From NCBI RefSeq assembly GCF_022808855.1, contig NZ_JAKZLF010000022.1, positions 22,289 to 86,288 on the forward strand: 64,000 bases of DNA. Direction: 5' to 3'. Shown here one piece after another: positions 55,900-64,000 of this stretch; positions within the stretch are counted from its first letter, which is position 1; every line of letters starts with the position of its first letter. Source of the stretch: Anaeromyxobacter soli (lineage in GTDB: Bacteria; Myxococcota; Myxococcia; Myxococcales; Anaeromyxobacteraceae). The notes under the pieces are model-generated. The model worked only from the letters and a program-made list of their open reading frames with translations. It was not told where the DNA came from and made no database searches. A program made the position numbers and the translations under genes.

Positions 55900-58800
55900 T
55901 CAGAACAACCCGATCGTGAAGTGCGGGGCGAAGATCCGCTCGTTCACGGCGCGGTCGGGGTCGAGGTTGAACCCGAGGTCGAGCGCGGCGGGGCCGATGG
56001 GCGTCACGAACCGCAGGCCCACGCCGGCGTTGGCGCGCAGGTCCACGAGCCGGTAGCGCATCGGGTCGAGCCACAGGTTGCCGAGGTCGAAGAAGAGGCC
56101 CGCCTCGAGGCTCCGGCGCAGGGGGATGCGCAGCTCGGTCTTGGCGAGCAGGAAGGCCTCGCCGCCCTCGGACACCGGCCGGTCACCGGCGGCGATGCGG
56201 CTGCCGCGGTCCGTGCAGCCCACCTTCGTCGGGCTCGTCGCGCAGTGGCGCGCCTCGGCGGAGAGGTCGCTGCGGACGTCCTCGGGGATCATCTCCTCCT
56301 CGCCGTAGCCGCGCATCGACGACGCGCCGCCGAGGAAGAAGCGGCGCGGGATGATGGTCTGCGAGCGGCGGTCGAGCGGGAACACGCGGCCGCCGCGCAG
56401 GGAGAGCGCGACCACGCTGCCGCGCCCCACCGGCAGGTAGCCGGACGACGACGCCGAGAGCTTCAGCATGTTCGTGTGGATCCCGCTCGCGGGGAGCAGG
56501 CCGAAGAGGGCGCGGTCGTCCGGGCCCTCGCGCTCGGCGCCGAGCGAGCGGGCGTACTCGAGCGCGCCGGAGGCCGCCCAGCCGGAGTGCGGGTGGGCGG
56601 AGTTGTCGCGGTCGTCGATCGAGATCGACGGCCGGAGCGCGTGGAGCGTGGTGATCCCCTCGTCGAACCGCAGCCGCTCGAGGTCCGCCTGGGTGAGGTA
56701 GCCGACCGCGTTCGTGCGGTCGATGCGGTCCACCTCGATCTCGTACTGGAGCGAGGCCGACAGCCGGGAGGTGAGCCCCGCGTCCACGCCGGCGATCGCC
56801 GAGGCGCGGCGGAGCGCGTAGGCCTTGCGGTGCAGCATCTCGCCGATGACGTTCGTGCGGACGCTCGCGGGGATGGGCAGGAAGGCGAGGGTCGGGGTGC
56901 GCAGCCCGACCTCCGCCCGCCCCTCCACGCGATCCGAGGGCGCCTTGCCCGCGAGGTCCGGCCGCTCGACCCAGGGCGTCTCGAGCGGGTAGTTCACCTT
57001 CGCGCGCGCGCCCAGCTCGAGCGCGCGGCCGAGGATGTTCGGCTCGCCGTACTCCACGAACGCGCGCGGCCCGTCCGCGATGGAGAACCCGACGCCCTGC
57101 GACAGCGTCGCCCACGGCCGCTCGGCGAGCTCGACGGCGAGGTCCTTCGTCGCGTGCGGCGCCTCCGGCTCCTGCACGCGGATGGACACCGAGCGGAACA
57201 CGCCGAGCCGCAGGAGCGCCGCCTGGCTCTTCGCGATCCGCTCCGGGTCGTAGACGTCGCCCTCCGCGAACGCGAGCGCGCCGCGGACCACGTCGTCGCG
57301 GGTGCGCCGGTTCCCCGAGAGCAGCACGCGCCCGATGCGCACCTGCGGCCCCTCGTCCACCACGAAGCGGATCGCCACCGTGTGACGCTCGGGGTCGAGC
57401 TCCTCGCGCGCGTCGAGCCGGGCGTAGAGGTGACCGCGCGCGAGGTAGCGGCGGAGGATCGCGGCGCGCGTCTCCTCGATCCGCTCGAAGACGAGCGGAT
57501 CGCCGGGCGCGAGGCGCGATTCGCGCGCGAGCTCGGCGAGCGACACGATCCGGTTCCCCTCGAACGAGATCGCCTCGACGTGCGTGCGCGGGCCCTCGCG
57601 CAGCCGGACCGTCACGTCCGCCACGCGCTCGCGGGCGTCGAGCGACACGGAGGCGCCGAGGTAGACCGCCTCGAGCCACCCGTCGGCGCGGTAGTCGTCC
57701 ACGATCCGCTCGGCGGCGCGCGCCCAGGACGCCTCGTCCCACACCTCGCTCGGCGCGAGCGCGGCGGGCGGGGCGCGCGGCGGCCGCACGCCCGGGATCG
57801 ACACGAGCAGCGCGCGCCCGCGGTCGGCCTCCGTCTCGTCTCGCTTGCCGCCCTCCTCGTCGAGGATCGCGGCGAGCTGCGCGCGCAGCGTGGCGGCGTC
57901 GCGCTGCTCCACCCCGTCGAGCCGGACCTCCCGGAGCCGGTAGCGGCGCCCCTCCTCGACGTGGAAGACCACCGCGGCGAGGCGACCGTGGCGGGTCTCC
58001 TCCGGCTCGACCCGCGCGCCCGCGAACCCGCGCTGGCGGTAGAACGCCCGGATGCGGTCGGCCGCGGCGGCGATGGCCGGCGCGTCCACCGGCTGGCCGT
58101 CCTCGAACGCGAGCTGCCTCGCGAGCACCTGCGAGGCGATCTCCTGGTTGCCGCGGAAGACGAAGGCGAGCCTGGGCCCGGCGTCGACCGGGAGCTCCAC
58201 GTCCGCGAGCCGACCCTCGACCCGCACGACGGGGGTGCCGACGCGAGCGCGCCGGTATCCGCCCTCGTACAGGGAGGCGCGCGCGGCGCGGACGTCCGCT
58301 TCGAGGACGTCCCGATCCAGCACCGCCCCGGCGCGCGAGCGGAGCGCGGAGGTGAGGCGCGGCGCCTCGCCGGACCCCGAGAGCCGCACCGAGCGGATCC
58401 GCACGGGCTCCCCCGCCGCGACGCGGAGCAGCGCCGCGTCGTCGCGGAGCGCGCTCGCCTCCACCGCCGCCTCGGGGTACCCGCGGCGCGCGAGCAGGGT
58501 TCGGACCCGCGCGGCGGCCGCGTCGAGGTCGGAGGCGTCGAACGGCTCGCCGGTGGGGAGCCGCGCCGCGGCGCGCACGCCGGCGGCGTCGAGCACCGCG
58601 GGCCCCTCGATCCGCACCTCGAGTGTCGCGAGCATCCGGACCGGGAGGGCCTCGATGACCAGCGACACCCACTCGCCGTGCTGGTTCGGTGGCGGCGCCG
58701 CCGGGGTGGCGCGGATCACCACGTCGCGGAACCGGCCGGTCTGGTAGAGGCGCTGCACGGTGCGGCGCAGCGCGCGAGTGGAGAGCGCCTCCCCCGGCCG

Positions 58801-59001
58801 CACGTCCACGAACGCGGCGAGCGCGACGCGGTCCTCCGTCTCGGGCACCCGCAGCTCGACGCCGACCACGCGCGGCGGCGAGGACACGTCCGCCGGCGCT
58901 GGAGGGGGCGCGGCCGCGGCGGGGAGCGCCGCGCAGGCGAGCACGGCCGCGAGCAGGCACGCGAGGCGGCGCAGCGAGCAGGGATCGACGCGGACCGTCA
59001 C
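55900..59001 (-). CDS. Omp85-family outer-membrane assembly protein (BamA/TamA-like) with seven POTRA domains
   Basis: 1033 residues from GTG at 59001, which overlaps the tamB stop (GTGA) and gives the signal peptide SLRRLACLLAAVLACAALPAAAA; an ATG at 59016 is possible. Seven POTRA-like repeats can be read by eye before the barrel, starting near VVGVELRVPE, LATLEVRIEGP, VRIRSVRLSGSG, LAFVFRGNQE, YRLREVRLDGVE, VEAISFEGNR and VRIGRVLLSGNR. The C-terminal ~360 residues are an Omp85 barrel with the loop-6 motif SSMRGYGEEE. TamA has three POTRAs and BamA five. Pairing with tamB suggests a TamA role; main BamA is the alternative. Confidence 0.88.
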   Translation of the reverse strand: MTVRVDPCSLRRLACLLAAVLACAALPAAAAPPPAPADVSSPPRVVGVELRVPETEDRVALAAFVDVRPGEALSTRALRRTVQRLYQTGRFRDVVIRATPAAPPPNQHGEWVSLVIEALPVRMLATLEVRIEGPAVLDAAGVRAAARLPTGEPFDASDLDAAAARVRTLLARRGYPEAAVEASALRDDAALLRVAAGEPVRIRSVRLSGSGEAPRLTSALRSRAGAVLDRDVLEADVRAARASLYEGGYRRARVGTPVVRVEGRLADVELPVDAGPRLAFVFRGNQEIASQVLARQLAFEDGQPVDAPAIAAAADRIRAFYRQRGFAGARVEPEETRHGRLAAVVFHVEEGRRYRLREVRLDGVEQRDAATLRAQLAAILDEEGGKRDETEADRGRALLVSIPGVRPPRAPPAALAPSEVWDEASWARAAERIVDDYRADGWLEAVYLGASVSLDARERVADVTVRLREGPRTHVEAISFEGNRIVSLAELARESRLAPGDPLVFERIEETRAAILRRYLARGHLYARLDAREELDPERHTVAIRFVVDEGPQVRIGRVLLSGNRRTRDDVVRGALAFAEGDVYDPERIAKSQAALLRLGVFRSVSIRVQEPEAPHATKDLAVELAERPWATLSQGVGFSIADGPRAFVEYGEPNILGRALELGARAKVNYPLETPWVERPDLAGKAPSDRVEGRAEVGLRTPTLAFLPIPASVRTNVIGEMLHRKAYALRRASAIAGVDAGLTSRLSASLQYEIEVDRIDRTNAVGYLTQADLERLRFDEGITTLHALRPSISIDDRDNSAHPHSGWAASGALEYARSLGAEREGPDDRALFGLLPASGIHTNMLKLSASSSGYLPVGRGSVVALSLRGGRVFPLDRRSQTIIPRRFFLGGASSMRGYGEEEMIPEDVRSDLSAEARHCATSPTKVGCTDRGSRIAAGDRPVSEGGEAFLLAKTELRIPLRRSLEAGLFFDLGNLWLDPMRYRLVDLRANAGVGLRFVTPIGPAALDLGFNLDPDRAVNERIFAPHFTIGLF

Positions 59002-62000
59002 TTCTGATCCGTCCATTCCCAGCGCAGCTTCAGGTCCACCCCGTGATCGCCGGTTGCCACGTCGGGGTTGTCGTTGTCCCACTGGTACTGCACCGCGGTG
59101 TGATCGCCGAGCCGGAGCTCCGCCTGCGCCTTCTGCCCCCGCGCGCCGGCGAGCGGCGCCTGGTAGCGGAGCCGCAGCTTGTCGCGCAGGAACCACGACT
59201 CGAACTCCGCGCGCGGCTCGACCTGGCCGCTCCCCTCCGAGTACGCGCTCGTGATCCGGACCGACAGATCGCGCATGACGCCGGTGCGCGGCAGGAAGCG
59301 CTTCACCTGCTCGTCCAGCCCGGACGCCGAGAAGAGCGCCTGCGCCGCCGCCGCGGTGGCGACGCCGCCCACGCCGGCGCCCGCCGCCGCGTCGCGCCGG
59401 GTGAACCCGAGCGAGAGGAGCGTGATGATGTCCGGCTGCGCGAGCGCGGGCGCGCTCGTGAGCGTGATCTGCGGGTCGCTCATCGGCCCGAAGACGTGCA
59501 TGAAGACCTGGTAGTCCCGCACCTGCGACTCACCGTGCACGTCGAGCGCGAGCGCGACCCGGTTCCGGTCGGTGAGCTCCAGGATGGCGTGCGTGAGCTG
59601 GAACTCGTTGCCGCGGAACATCGCGCGGCTCCCCTCGGCCATCGAGAGCGTGCCGACGAGGCCGGGGGCCGCGAGGGAGCCGGTGAGGGTCAGCTCGCCG
59701 GAGAGGGCGCCACGCACGAGATCGTTGTCGATCCGCGCGTCGCCGTCGACCGCGACCTGCACGTCGAACCGGAGCCACTCGCCCGCGCGATCGTAGGCGC
59801 GGGGCGGCGCGACCGCGCGCCGGCGCACCTCGAGCAGGCTTCGCTCGAGGTCGACGTCGGCGGTGTAGCGCGCGCGCAGGACGTGGACGCGCCCGGTGAG
59901 CGTGGTCGCGTCCGGGGAGCCCGTCGCCTCCAGCCGGCCGGAGAGGGTGACCGGGAGGTACGCCGGGACGGCGAGCGGGATCTCGTCGAGCTTCGCCTCG
60001 ACCCGGAGGCGTGACGGGCGGAAGGACGAGAGCTGCACCTCACCCTCGAGCCGGGCGCGGCCGCCGTTCACCGCGGCCTCGAGCCCGTCGAACAGGATGC
60101 GGTTCTGCGAGAAGGCGAGATCGCCGCGCAGGCCCGAGAAGGCGAGCGTCATCTCGCGCAGCTCGAACCCGGCGTCCTCGACGCGTCCGGCGCCGACCAG
60201 GACCGGCTCCTCGGCGGTGCCGGCCACGTGCGCCTCGAGCGTCAGCCGCCCCGCCGGACGGCGCAGCGCGGGCGTGAGCCCGCCGAGGAGGCGCAGATCG
60301 AGGTTGCCGCGCGCGGAGACGTCGAGCTGACCCGAGGCCGCGCGCGCGCCGGAGAGCGCGAGCTCGGTGTTCGTCCCGCGCAGGACGAGCCCCTGCACCT
60401 CGACCCGGCCGCGGTCGAGGTCCAGCACCGCCGGGCCGGCCGACTGCACGCGGAAGTCCGCGTACCCGGCCTGGACCTCGTCGAGCCGCACGCGCGCGCG
60501 CGCGAGCGACAGGTCCGCGAGCTCGCCCTCCGCGGTCCCCTCCCCCGCGACGCGGGCGCGGAAGCCCGCCGGCGCGCCGTCGGGGAGCAGCCGCGTCACG
60601 TCGTGCATCGCGAGCCGCGCGCGCGCACGGAACGGCATGCGTCCCGAGAGCGTCGACTCTCCCTCGAACGAGACGCCCTCGGCGCCGCCCGTCACGACGA
60701 GCCGCTCGCCCTCGAGCGTGCCGCCCACCTGCACCGTCCCCAGGCCGAACCCCTCCGCGTGCACCGCGTCGCCGTTCGCCGCGAAGCGCACGCGCGGCCG
60801 GTCCACGGAGCCCTCCAGCGTCGCGGTCCCGGCGACGGTGCCGGACCACGTGCCGCCCGGCAGCCCGAGCGACGCGATCGGCACGCCTGAGAAGGAGACG
60901 TCGACGTCCCAGGGGAACGGCGGCAGGGCGCTCCACGTGCCGGTGGCGCGCGCGACCCCGGTGCCGCGGCGCAGCTCCGCGCGATCGAGGCGCGTCTCGA
61001 CGCCCTTGTGGATGCGGCCCTCCGCCCGCCCGGAGTCGTAGCGGCGGCCGTAGATCGTCCCGGCGCCGAAGCGGGCCTCGAACTCGGCGTCCACCGCGTC
61101 CGCGGGGCCGGTCGCGGTGCCGGACACCTCCACGTCGCCGTCCACGACTTCGCGCATCCAGCGCGACCGCGGGAGCCAGTCGCGCACGGCGTCGAGCAGG
61201 TCGCGGATCCGTCCCTTCGCCTCGAACCGCGAGGAGACGACGTGCGCCGGAGTGCGGTCGAGGTCCACGACGCCCTCGCCCTTCCAGCGCGACACGTTCC
61301 GCGCCCCCTCGGCGCCCGAGAAGCGCAGGAGGAAGTCGTCGTAGCGGAAGTCCGACGAGACGTTCCCGAGATCGACGTCGAGGAAGCGGAAGCGCTCGAT
61401 GCGGGTGCGGCCGACCACGTGCGGGTTGCCGTACGGCGCCGCTTCGATCGTCGCGTCCACGCGGGCGAGCCCGGCCCAGGGGACGTCTGCCACGCGCCCG
61501 AGCGCGTCGAGGTCCGCCTCGCCGCGCGCGTGGACCGAGAAGCCGCGCGCCTCCGAGAAGTGGACCGCCGCGTCGGCGCTGACCGTGCCGCGTCCGACCG
61601 AGAGCCGGCCCGCGTCGAAGAACAGCCCCTCCCGATCCACGCGGACCTTGGACTCGAGCCGCCCCGCCGCGAACGCCACGACGCCGGGGTCGCCCTTCGC
61701 CTGGCGGTACGGGCGCGTGAGCGCGCGCAGGTCGCGCACGTCGACCCCGAGCTCGCCGCCGAGCGCCGGCGGCCACAGGGTGCCGGACACCGCCGCCCGG
61801 CCGTCGAGCTTGAGGCTCACCCAGGGATCGCGGACGCCGAGCCGATCGAGCACCTCCGCGAGCTCGGCCCCGCGCAGCTCGACCTCCGCCGCGATCGGCG
61901 CGCCGCGCGCGAGGCGGAGCGTGCCGCGCGCGAGGGCGCTGCCCTCGGCGAGCGGGACCTCGATCCGGTCGAACACGACGTCCTCGCCGGCGAGCCGCAG

Positions 62001-62933
62001 CGCCGCCTGGCCGGCGCCGGCGCGCTGCGCGCCGATCCGGACCCCCGTCCAGGCGACGGTCGCGGACACCTCCGGCGCGCTCGCGGGGCCGCGCACGCTC
62101 GCGACGACCTCGGCGCTCCCCTCCGCGTCCGCGTTCACGCCCGCGAGCGCGAGCGCGTCGGCGACGCCGCCGTGAGCGGTCGCGGTGAGCTCGAACGACG
62201 GGTCGCACAGGTCGCGGACCTCGCCGCGCGCGGAGAGGCGCACCCCGCCGATGTCGGCCTCCGCCCCGTTCACCACCAGGCGCGAGAGATCGAGCGCCAC
62301 CTCCACGTCGGCGGAGACGGACGAGGCGTCGAAGGCGCGCCCCGGCCCCGTGAGGCGCGCCGGCCCCGCGGAGATCTCCACGCGCGCGCGCCGGTGCGCC
62401 GCGCCGAACGCCCGGAGCGAGCGCGCGGGCGGGCGCGACCGGACGTCGATGCGGTCCACGACGAGGCGGCGGCCCCCCGCGAGCGCCACGTCTATCGCCC
62501 CCGCCTCGACGTCCAGGTGCCGGACCTCGAAGCGCGCGAGGAGCGGGGGCGGGCAGGCGTCGGCGGCGCCCGCCCCGCTGCGCGGCGAGCGCGGGGGGAC
62601 CACGACCCGCGGACGCACGAGGCGCAGCTCGGCGAGGTGGAGCTGGCGCCCCAGCGCCTGGATCGGCGCGAGCCGGGCGGCGAGCGCGTCGGCGGTGAAG
62701 AGCGGCGCCGAGGCCGGCCCGAGCCGGATGCCCTCCGCCTCGAGCTCCAGCGCGAGCGGCCGGATCCGGCACGCCGCGACGGCGAGCTCGAGGCCGGTCG
62801 TGCGCTCCACGCGCTCGGCGGCGAGCGCGCAGATGCGATCCGCCGCCCAGCGCGTGCGCAGCCCCGCGATCGTGCCGCCCACCAGGGCCACGATGAGCGC
62901 GAGGAACGCCAGGGCGACGGTGCGCTTCTTCAC
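58998..62933 (-). CDS. tamB: Translocation and assembly module protein TamB
   Basis: 1311 residues. One N-terminal membrane anchor (VALAFLALIVALVGGTIAGLRTRW), then a long beta-helical AsmA/VPS13-like periplasmic body made of repeated short strands. The C-terminal DUF490/TamB domain is clear (SRAMFRGNEFQLTHAILELTDRNRVALALDV, SDPQITLTSAPALAQPDIITLLSLG). TamB-like proteins carry phospholipids between membranes and help insert some outer-membrane proteins. Its stop overlaps the Omp85 gene start, the reverse of the usual tamA-tamB order. Confidence 0.93.
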   Translation of the reverse strand: MKKRTVALAFLALIVALVGGTIAGLRTRWAADRICALAAERVERTTGLELAVAACRIRPLALELEAEGIRLGPASAPLFTADALAARLAPIQALGRQLHLAELRLVRPRVVVPPRSPRSGAGAADACPPPLLARFEVRHLDVEAGAIDVALAGGRRLVVDRIDVRSRPPARSLRAFGAAHRRARVEISAGPARLTGPGRAFDASSVSADVEVALDLSRLVVNGAEADIGGVRLSARGEVRDLCDPSFELTATAHGGVADALALAGVNADAEGSAEVVASVRGPASAPEVSATVAWTGVRIGAQRAGAGQAALRLAGEDVVFDRIEVPLAEGSALARGTLRLARGAPIAAEVELRGAELAEVLDRLGVRDPWVSLKLDGRAAVSGTLWPPALGGELGVDVRDLRALTRPYRQAKGDPGVVAFAAGRLESKVRVDREGLFFDAGRLSVGRGTVSADAAVHFSEARGFSVHARGEADLDALGRVADVPWAGLARVDATIEAAPYGNPHVVGRTRIERFRFLDVDLGNVSSDFRYDDFLLRFSGAEGARNVSRWKGEGVVDLDRTPAHVVSSRFEAKGRIRDLLDAVRDWLPRSRWMREVVDGDVEVSGTATGPADAVDAEFEARFGAGTIYGRRYDSGRAEGRIHKGVETRLDRAELRRGTGVARATGTWSALPPFPWDVDVSFSGVPIASLGLPGGTWSGTVAGTATLEGSVDRPRVRFAANGDAVHAEGFGLGTVQVGGTLEGERLVVTGGAEGVSFEGESTLSGRMPFRARARLAMHDVTRLLPDGAPAGFRARVAGEGTAEGELADLSLARARVRLDEVQAGYADFRVQSAGPAVLDLDRGRVEVQGLVLRGTNTELALSGARAASGQLDVSARGNLDLRLLGGLTPALRRPAGRLTLEAHVAGTAEEPVLVGAGRVEDAGFELREMTLAFSGLRGDLAFSQNRILFDGLEAAVNGGRARLEGEVQLSSFRPSRLRVEAKLDEIPLAVPAYLPVTLSGRLEATGSPDATTLTGRVHVLRARYTADVDLERSLLEVRRRAVAPPRAYDRAGEWLRFDVQVAVDGDARIDNDLVRGALSGELTLTGSLAAPGLVGTLSMAEGSRAMFRGNEFQLTHAILELTDRNRVALALDVHGESQVRDYQVFMHVFGPMSDPQITLTSAPALAQPDIITLLSLGFTRRDAAAGAGVGGVATAAAAQALFSASGLDEQVKRFLPRTGVMRDLSVRITSAYSEGSGQVEPRAEFESWFLRDKLRLRYQAPLAGARGQKAQAELRLGDHTAVQYQWDNDNPDVATGDHGVDLKLRWEWTDQK

Positions 62934-62981
62934 CTGCCTCGATTCTCCACCGCGATCCGCGCAGGACCAAGCGCGCGGCCG

Positions 62982-63878
62982 CTACTCGAGCGACTCGAGG
63001 TAGCGATCGATCTCGGCGAGGTCGAGCCGCGCCGGGCGTTCCACCGGACCGGCGTCCGCCGCGGGGGCCTCGATGCCGAGGTCGCGGGCGACGCGGTCGA
63101 CGAACCGCTCGTCGAGCTCTCGCGCGCGGGCCACGAAGCCCTCGAAGAGGGCGTTGTCGCACAGGGTGTTGATGAGGCGCGGGGTGCCGCGCGTGTAGGC
63201 GTGGATGCGCGCGAGGGCGCCCGCGGAGAACGGCACGCGCGGGGCCCCGGCGAGCCGCAGCCGGTGCCGGACGTACGCGTCGGTCGCCTCGCCCGACAGC
63301 GGCTCGAGCCGGTACTTGAGCGCGACGCGCTGCGCGAGCGGCGGATCGAGCTTCAGGTTCTGCTCGATCTCCGGCAGCCCGAAGAACACGAACGAGAGGA
63401 GCTTGCGCTCGGGGACCTCGAGGTTCAGCAGCCCGCGGAACTCCTCCATGATCTCGCGCGTGGCGAGCATCTGGGCCTCGTCGATGAGGACGACGGCCTT
63501 CTTGCCCTGCTCGTAGATCCGGACGAGCCGCTGGTAGAGCTGGGAGAGGAGCGCGAGCTTCTCGTCCGCGGGGCTCTCGACCCCGAGCTGGAGCGCGATC
63601 CGCTTGAGCAGCCAGCTCGCCGTGATGCCCGAGTGGATGATGACGAGGAGCGCCGCCTCGTACTCCTCCTCCGGCAGCGCGTCGAGCATCCGCCGCGCGA
63701 GCGTGGTCTTGCCCGCGCCGATGTCGCCCACGAGCACGGCGAGCCCCTTCATCCCGGAGACGGCGTGCGTGAGCCGCAGGAGCGCCTGCGCGTGCTGGGC
63801 GGACGAGTAGTAGAAGCGCGAGACCGGCGCGTTCGAGAACGGCTCCTGCGACAGCTCGTAGTACTCGAGATAGTTCAC
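62982..63878 (-). CDS. ExeA/GspA-type AAA ATPase
   Basis: 298 residues. Starts MNYLEYYELSQEPFSNAP, the ExeA-family opening (Y..F.L...PF). Walker A GDIGAGKTT, Walker B VVLIDEAQML, sensor region LLSFVFFGLPE, and the arginine finger area RGTPRLINTLCDNAL. Full ExeA has a C-terminal transmembrane helix and peptidoglycan-binding domain; both are missing here. In Aeromonas ExeA helps the type II secretin pass the cell wall. A similar ATPase family (TIGR03015) belongs to exopolysaccharide export loci, an equally good context. Confidence 0.85.
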   Translation of the reverse strand: MNYLEYYELSQEPFSNAPVSRFYYSSAQHAQALLRLTHAVSGMKGLAVLVGDIGAGKTTLARRMLDALPEEEYEAALLVIIHSGITASWLLKRIALQLGVESPADEKLALLSQLYQRLVRIYEQGKKAVVLIDEAQMLATREIMEEFRGLLNLEVPERKLLSFVFFGLPEIEQNLKLDPPLAQRVALKYRLEPLSGEATDAYVRHRLRLAGAPRVPFSAGALARIHAYTRGTPRLINTLCDNALFEGFVARARELDERFVDRVARDLGIEAPAADAGPVERPARLDLAEIDRYLESLE

Positions 63879-63894
63879 GCGACGTCCTTCGGCG

Positions 63895-64000
63895 CTACAG
63901 GTACCCGATGTTCTTCTTGGCGCCCGGTGCGGGCGGGCGCGGCGGCGCGGCGGGCGGGCGCGCGCCGCGGGCGGCGTCGGCGGGCGGACGGCCCGGGCCG
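63895..64000 (-). CDS. C-terminal end of an unidentified protein upstream of the ExeA-type gene
   Basis: The last 34 codons before a TAG at 63895-63897, running off the window edge. The visible part is Pro/Ala/Arg-rich, ending in GAKKNIGYL. It is spaced 16 bases before the ExeA-type ATG, so probably in the same operon. A Pro-rich linker with a short conserved tail is all that can be said. Confidence 0.55.
   Translation of the reverse strand, partial: GPGRPPADAARGARPPAAPPRPPAPGAKKNIGYL

Overview
The window is about 73-75% GC, nearly gap-free and free of insertion sequences, tRNA genes and CRISPR. Its content points to a myxobacterium (Myxococcota), most probably Anaeromyxobacter or a close relative. 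Reasons: extreme GC, many GTG starts and 1-4 bp stop/start overlaps, a full type II secretion operon with gspN next to an NtrC-type regulator, a myxobacterial-style type III export cluster, a fused TIGR03960/TIGR03936 radical SAM protein beside RNase E/G, and a multi-POTRA Omp85 protein. The genus is inferred, not proven.

Layout. 1-5.7 kb: end of a type III secretion export operon (sctQ, a FliO-like gene, sctR-S-T-U-V), all overlapping. 5.7-15.4 kb, minus strand: IHF/HU protein, YihY membrane protein, an RNase E/G with a large insertion in its S1 domain, a radical SAM protein of the RNA-linked TIGR03960 family, acylphosphatase and NAD+ DNA ligase. 15.6-17.9 kb: rho, rpmE and a possible Flp-pilin-like mini-gene. 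17.9-33.3 kb: a sigma-54 response regulator followed by gspC-D-E-F-G-H-I-J-K-L-M-N. The space between regulator and gspC carries a strong -24/-12 promoter and two matching 13-bp elements upstream of it. 33.5-40.9 kb: smc, a convergent Tat lipoprotein resembling split-Soret cytochrome c, ftsY and an HAD phosphatase. 41-49 kb: GNAT acetyltransferase, a GT2 glycosyltransferase, and a divisome/cell-wall set on the minus strand (ctpA, envC, ftsX, ftsE, an uncharacterised gene, murI). 49-55.7 kb: an orphan lipoprotein, tolQ-tolR-tolA-tolB, a Ppx/GppA phosphatase, a methyltransferase and an MtnX/SerB-type phosphatase. 55.9-64 kb, minus strand: a seven-POTRA Omp85 protein overlapping tamB, an ExeA-type ATPase and the tail of one further gene.

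Much of the window serves the cell envelope: two trans-envelope export machines (T3SS export gate, T2SS), Tol envelope constriction, FtsEX-EnvC septal hydrolase control, Omp85/TamB outer-membrane assembly, and an ExeA-like ATPase that may help a secretin cross peptidoglycan.

The most notable items beyond normal annotation are: the FliO-like gene kept between sctQ and sctR; the NtrC/sigma-54 control module of the T2SS; a three-copy dispersed repeat, each copy just downstream of a stop codon, with compensatory changes in its stem; the structured leader of the radical SAM gene with a tRNA T-arm-like hairpin; and the diheme Tat lipoprotein. All calls come from reading the sequence alone; no database search was run.
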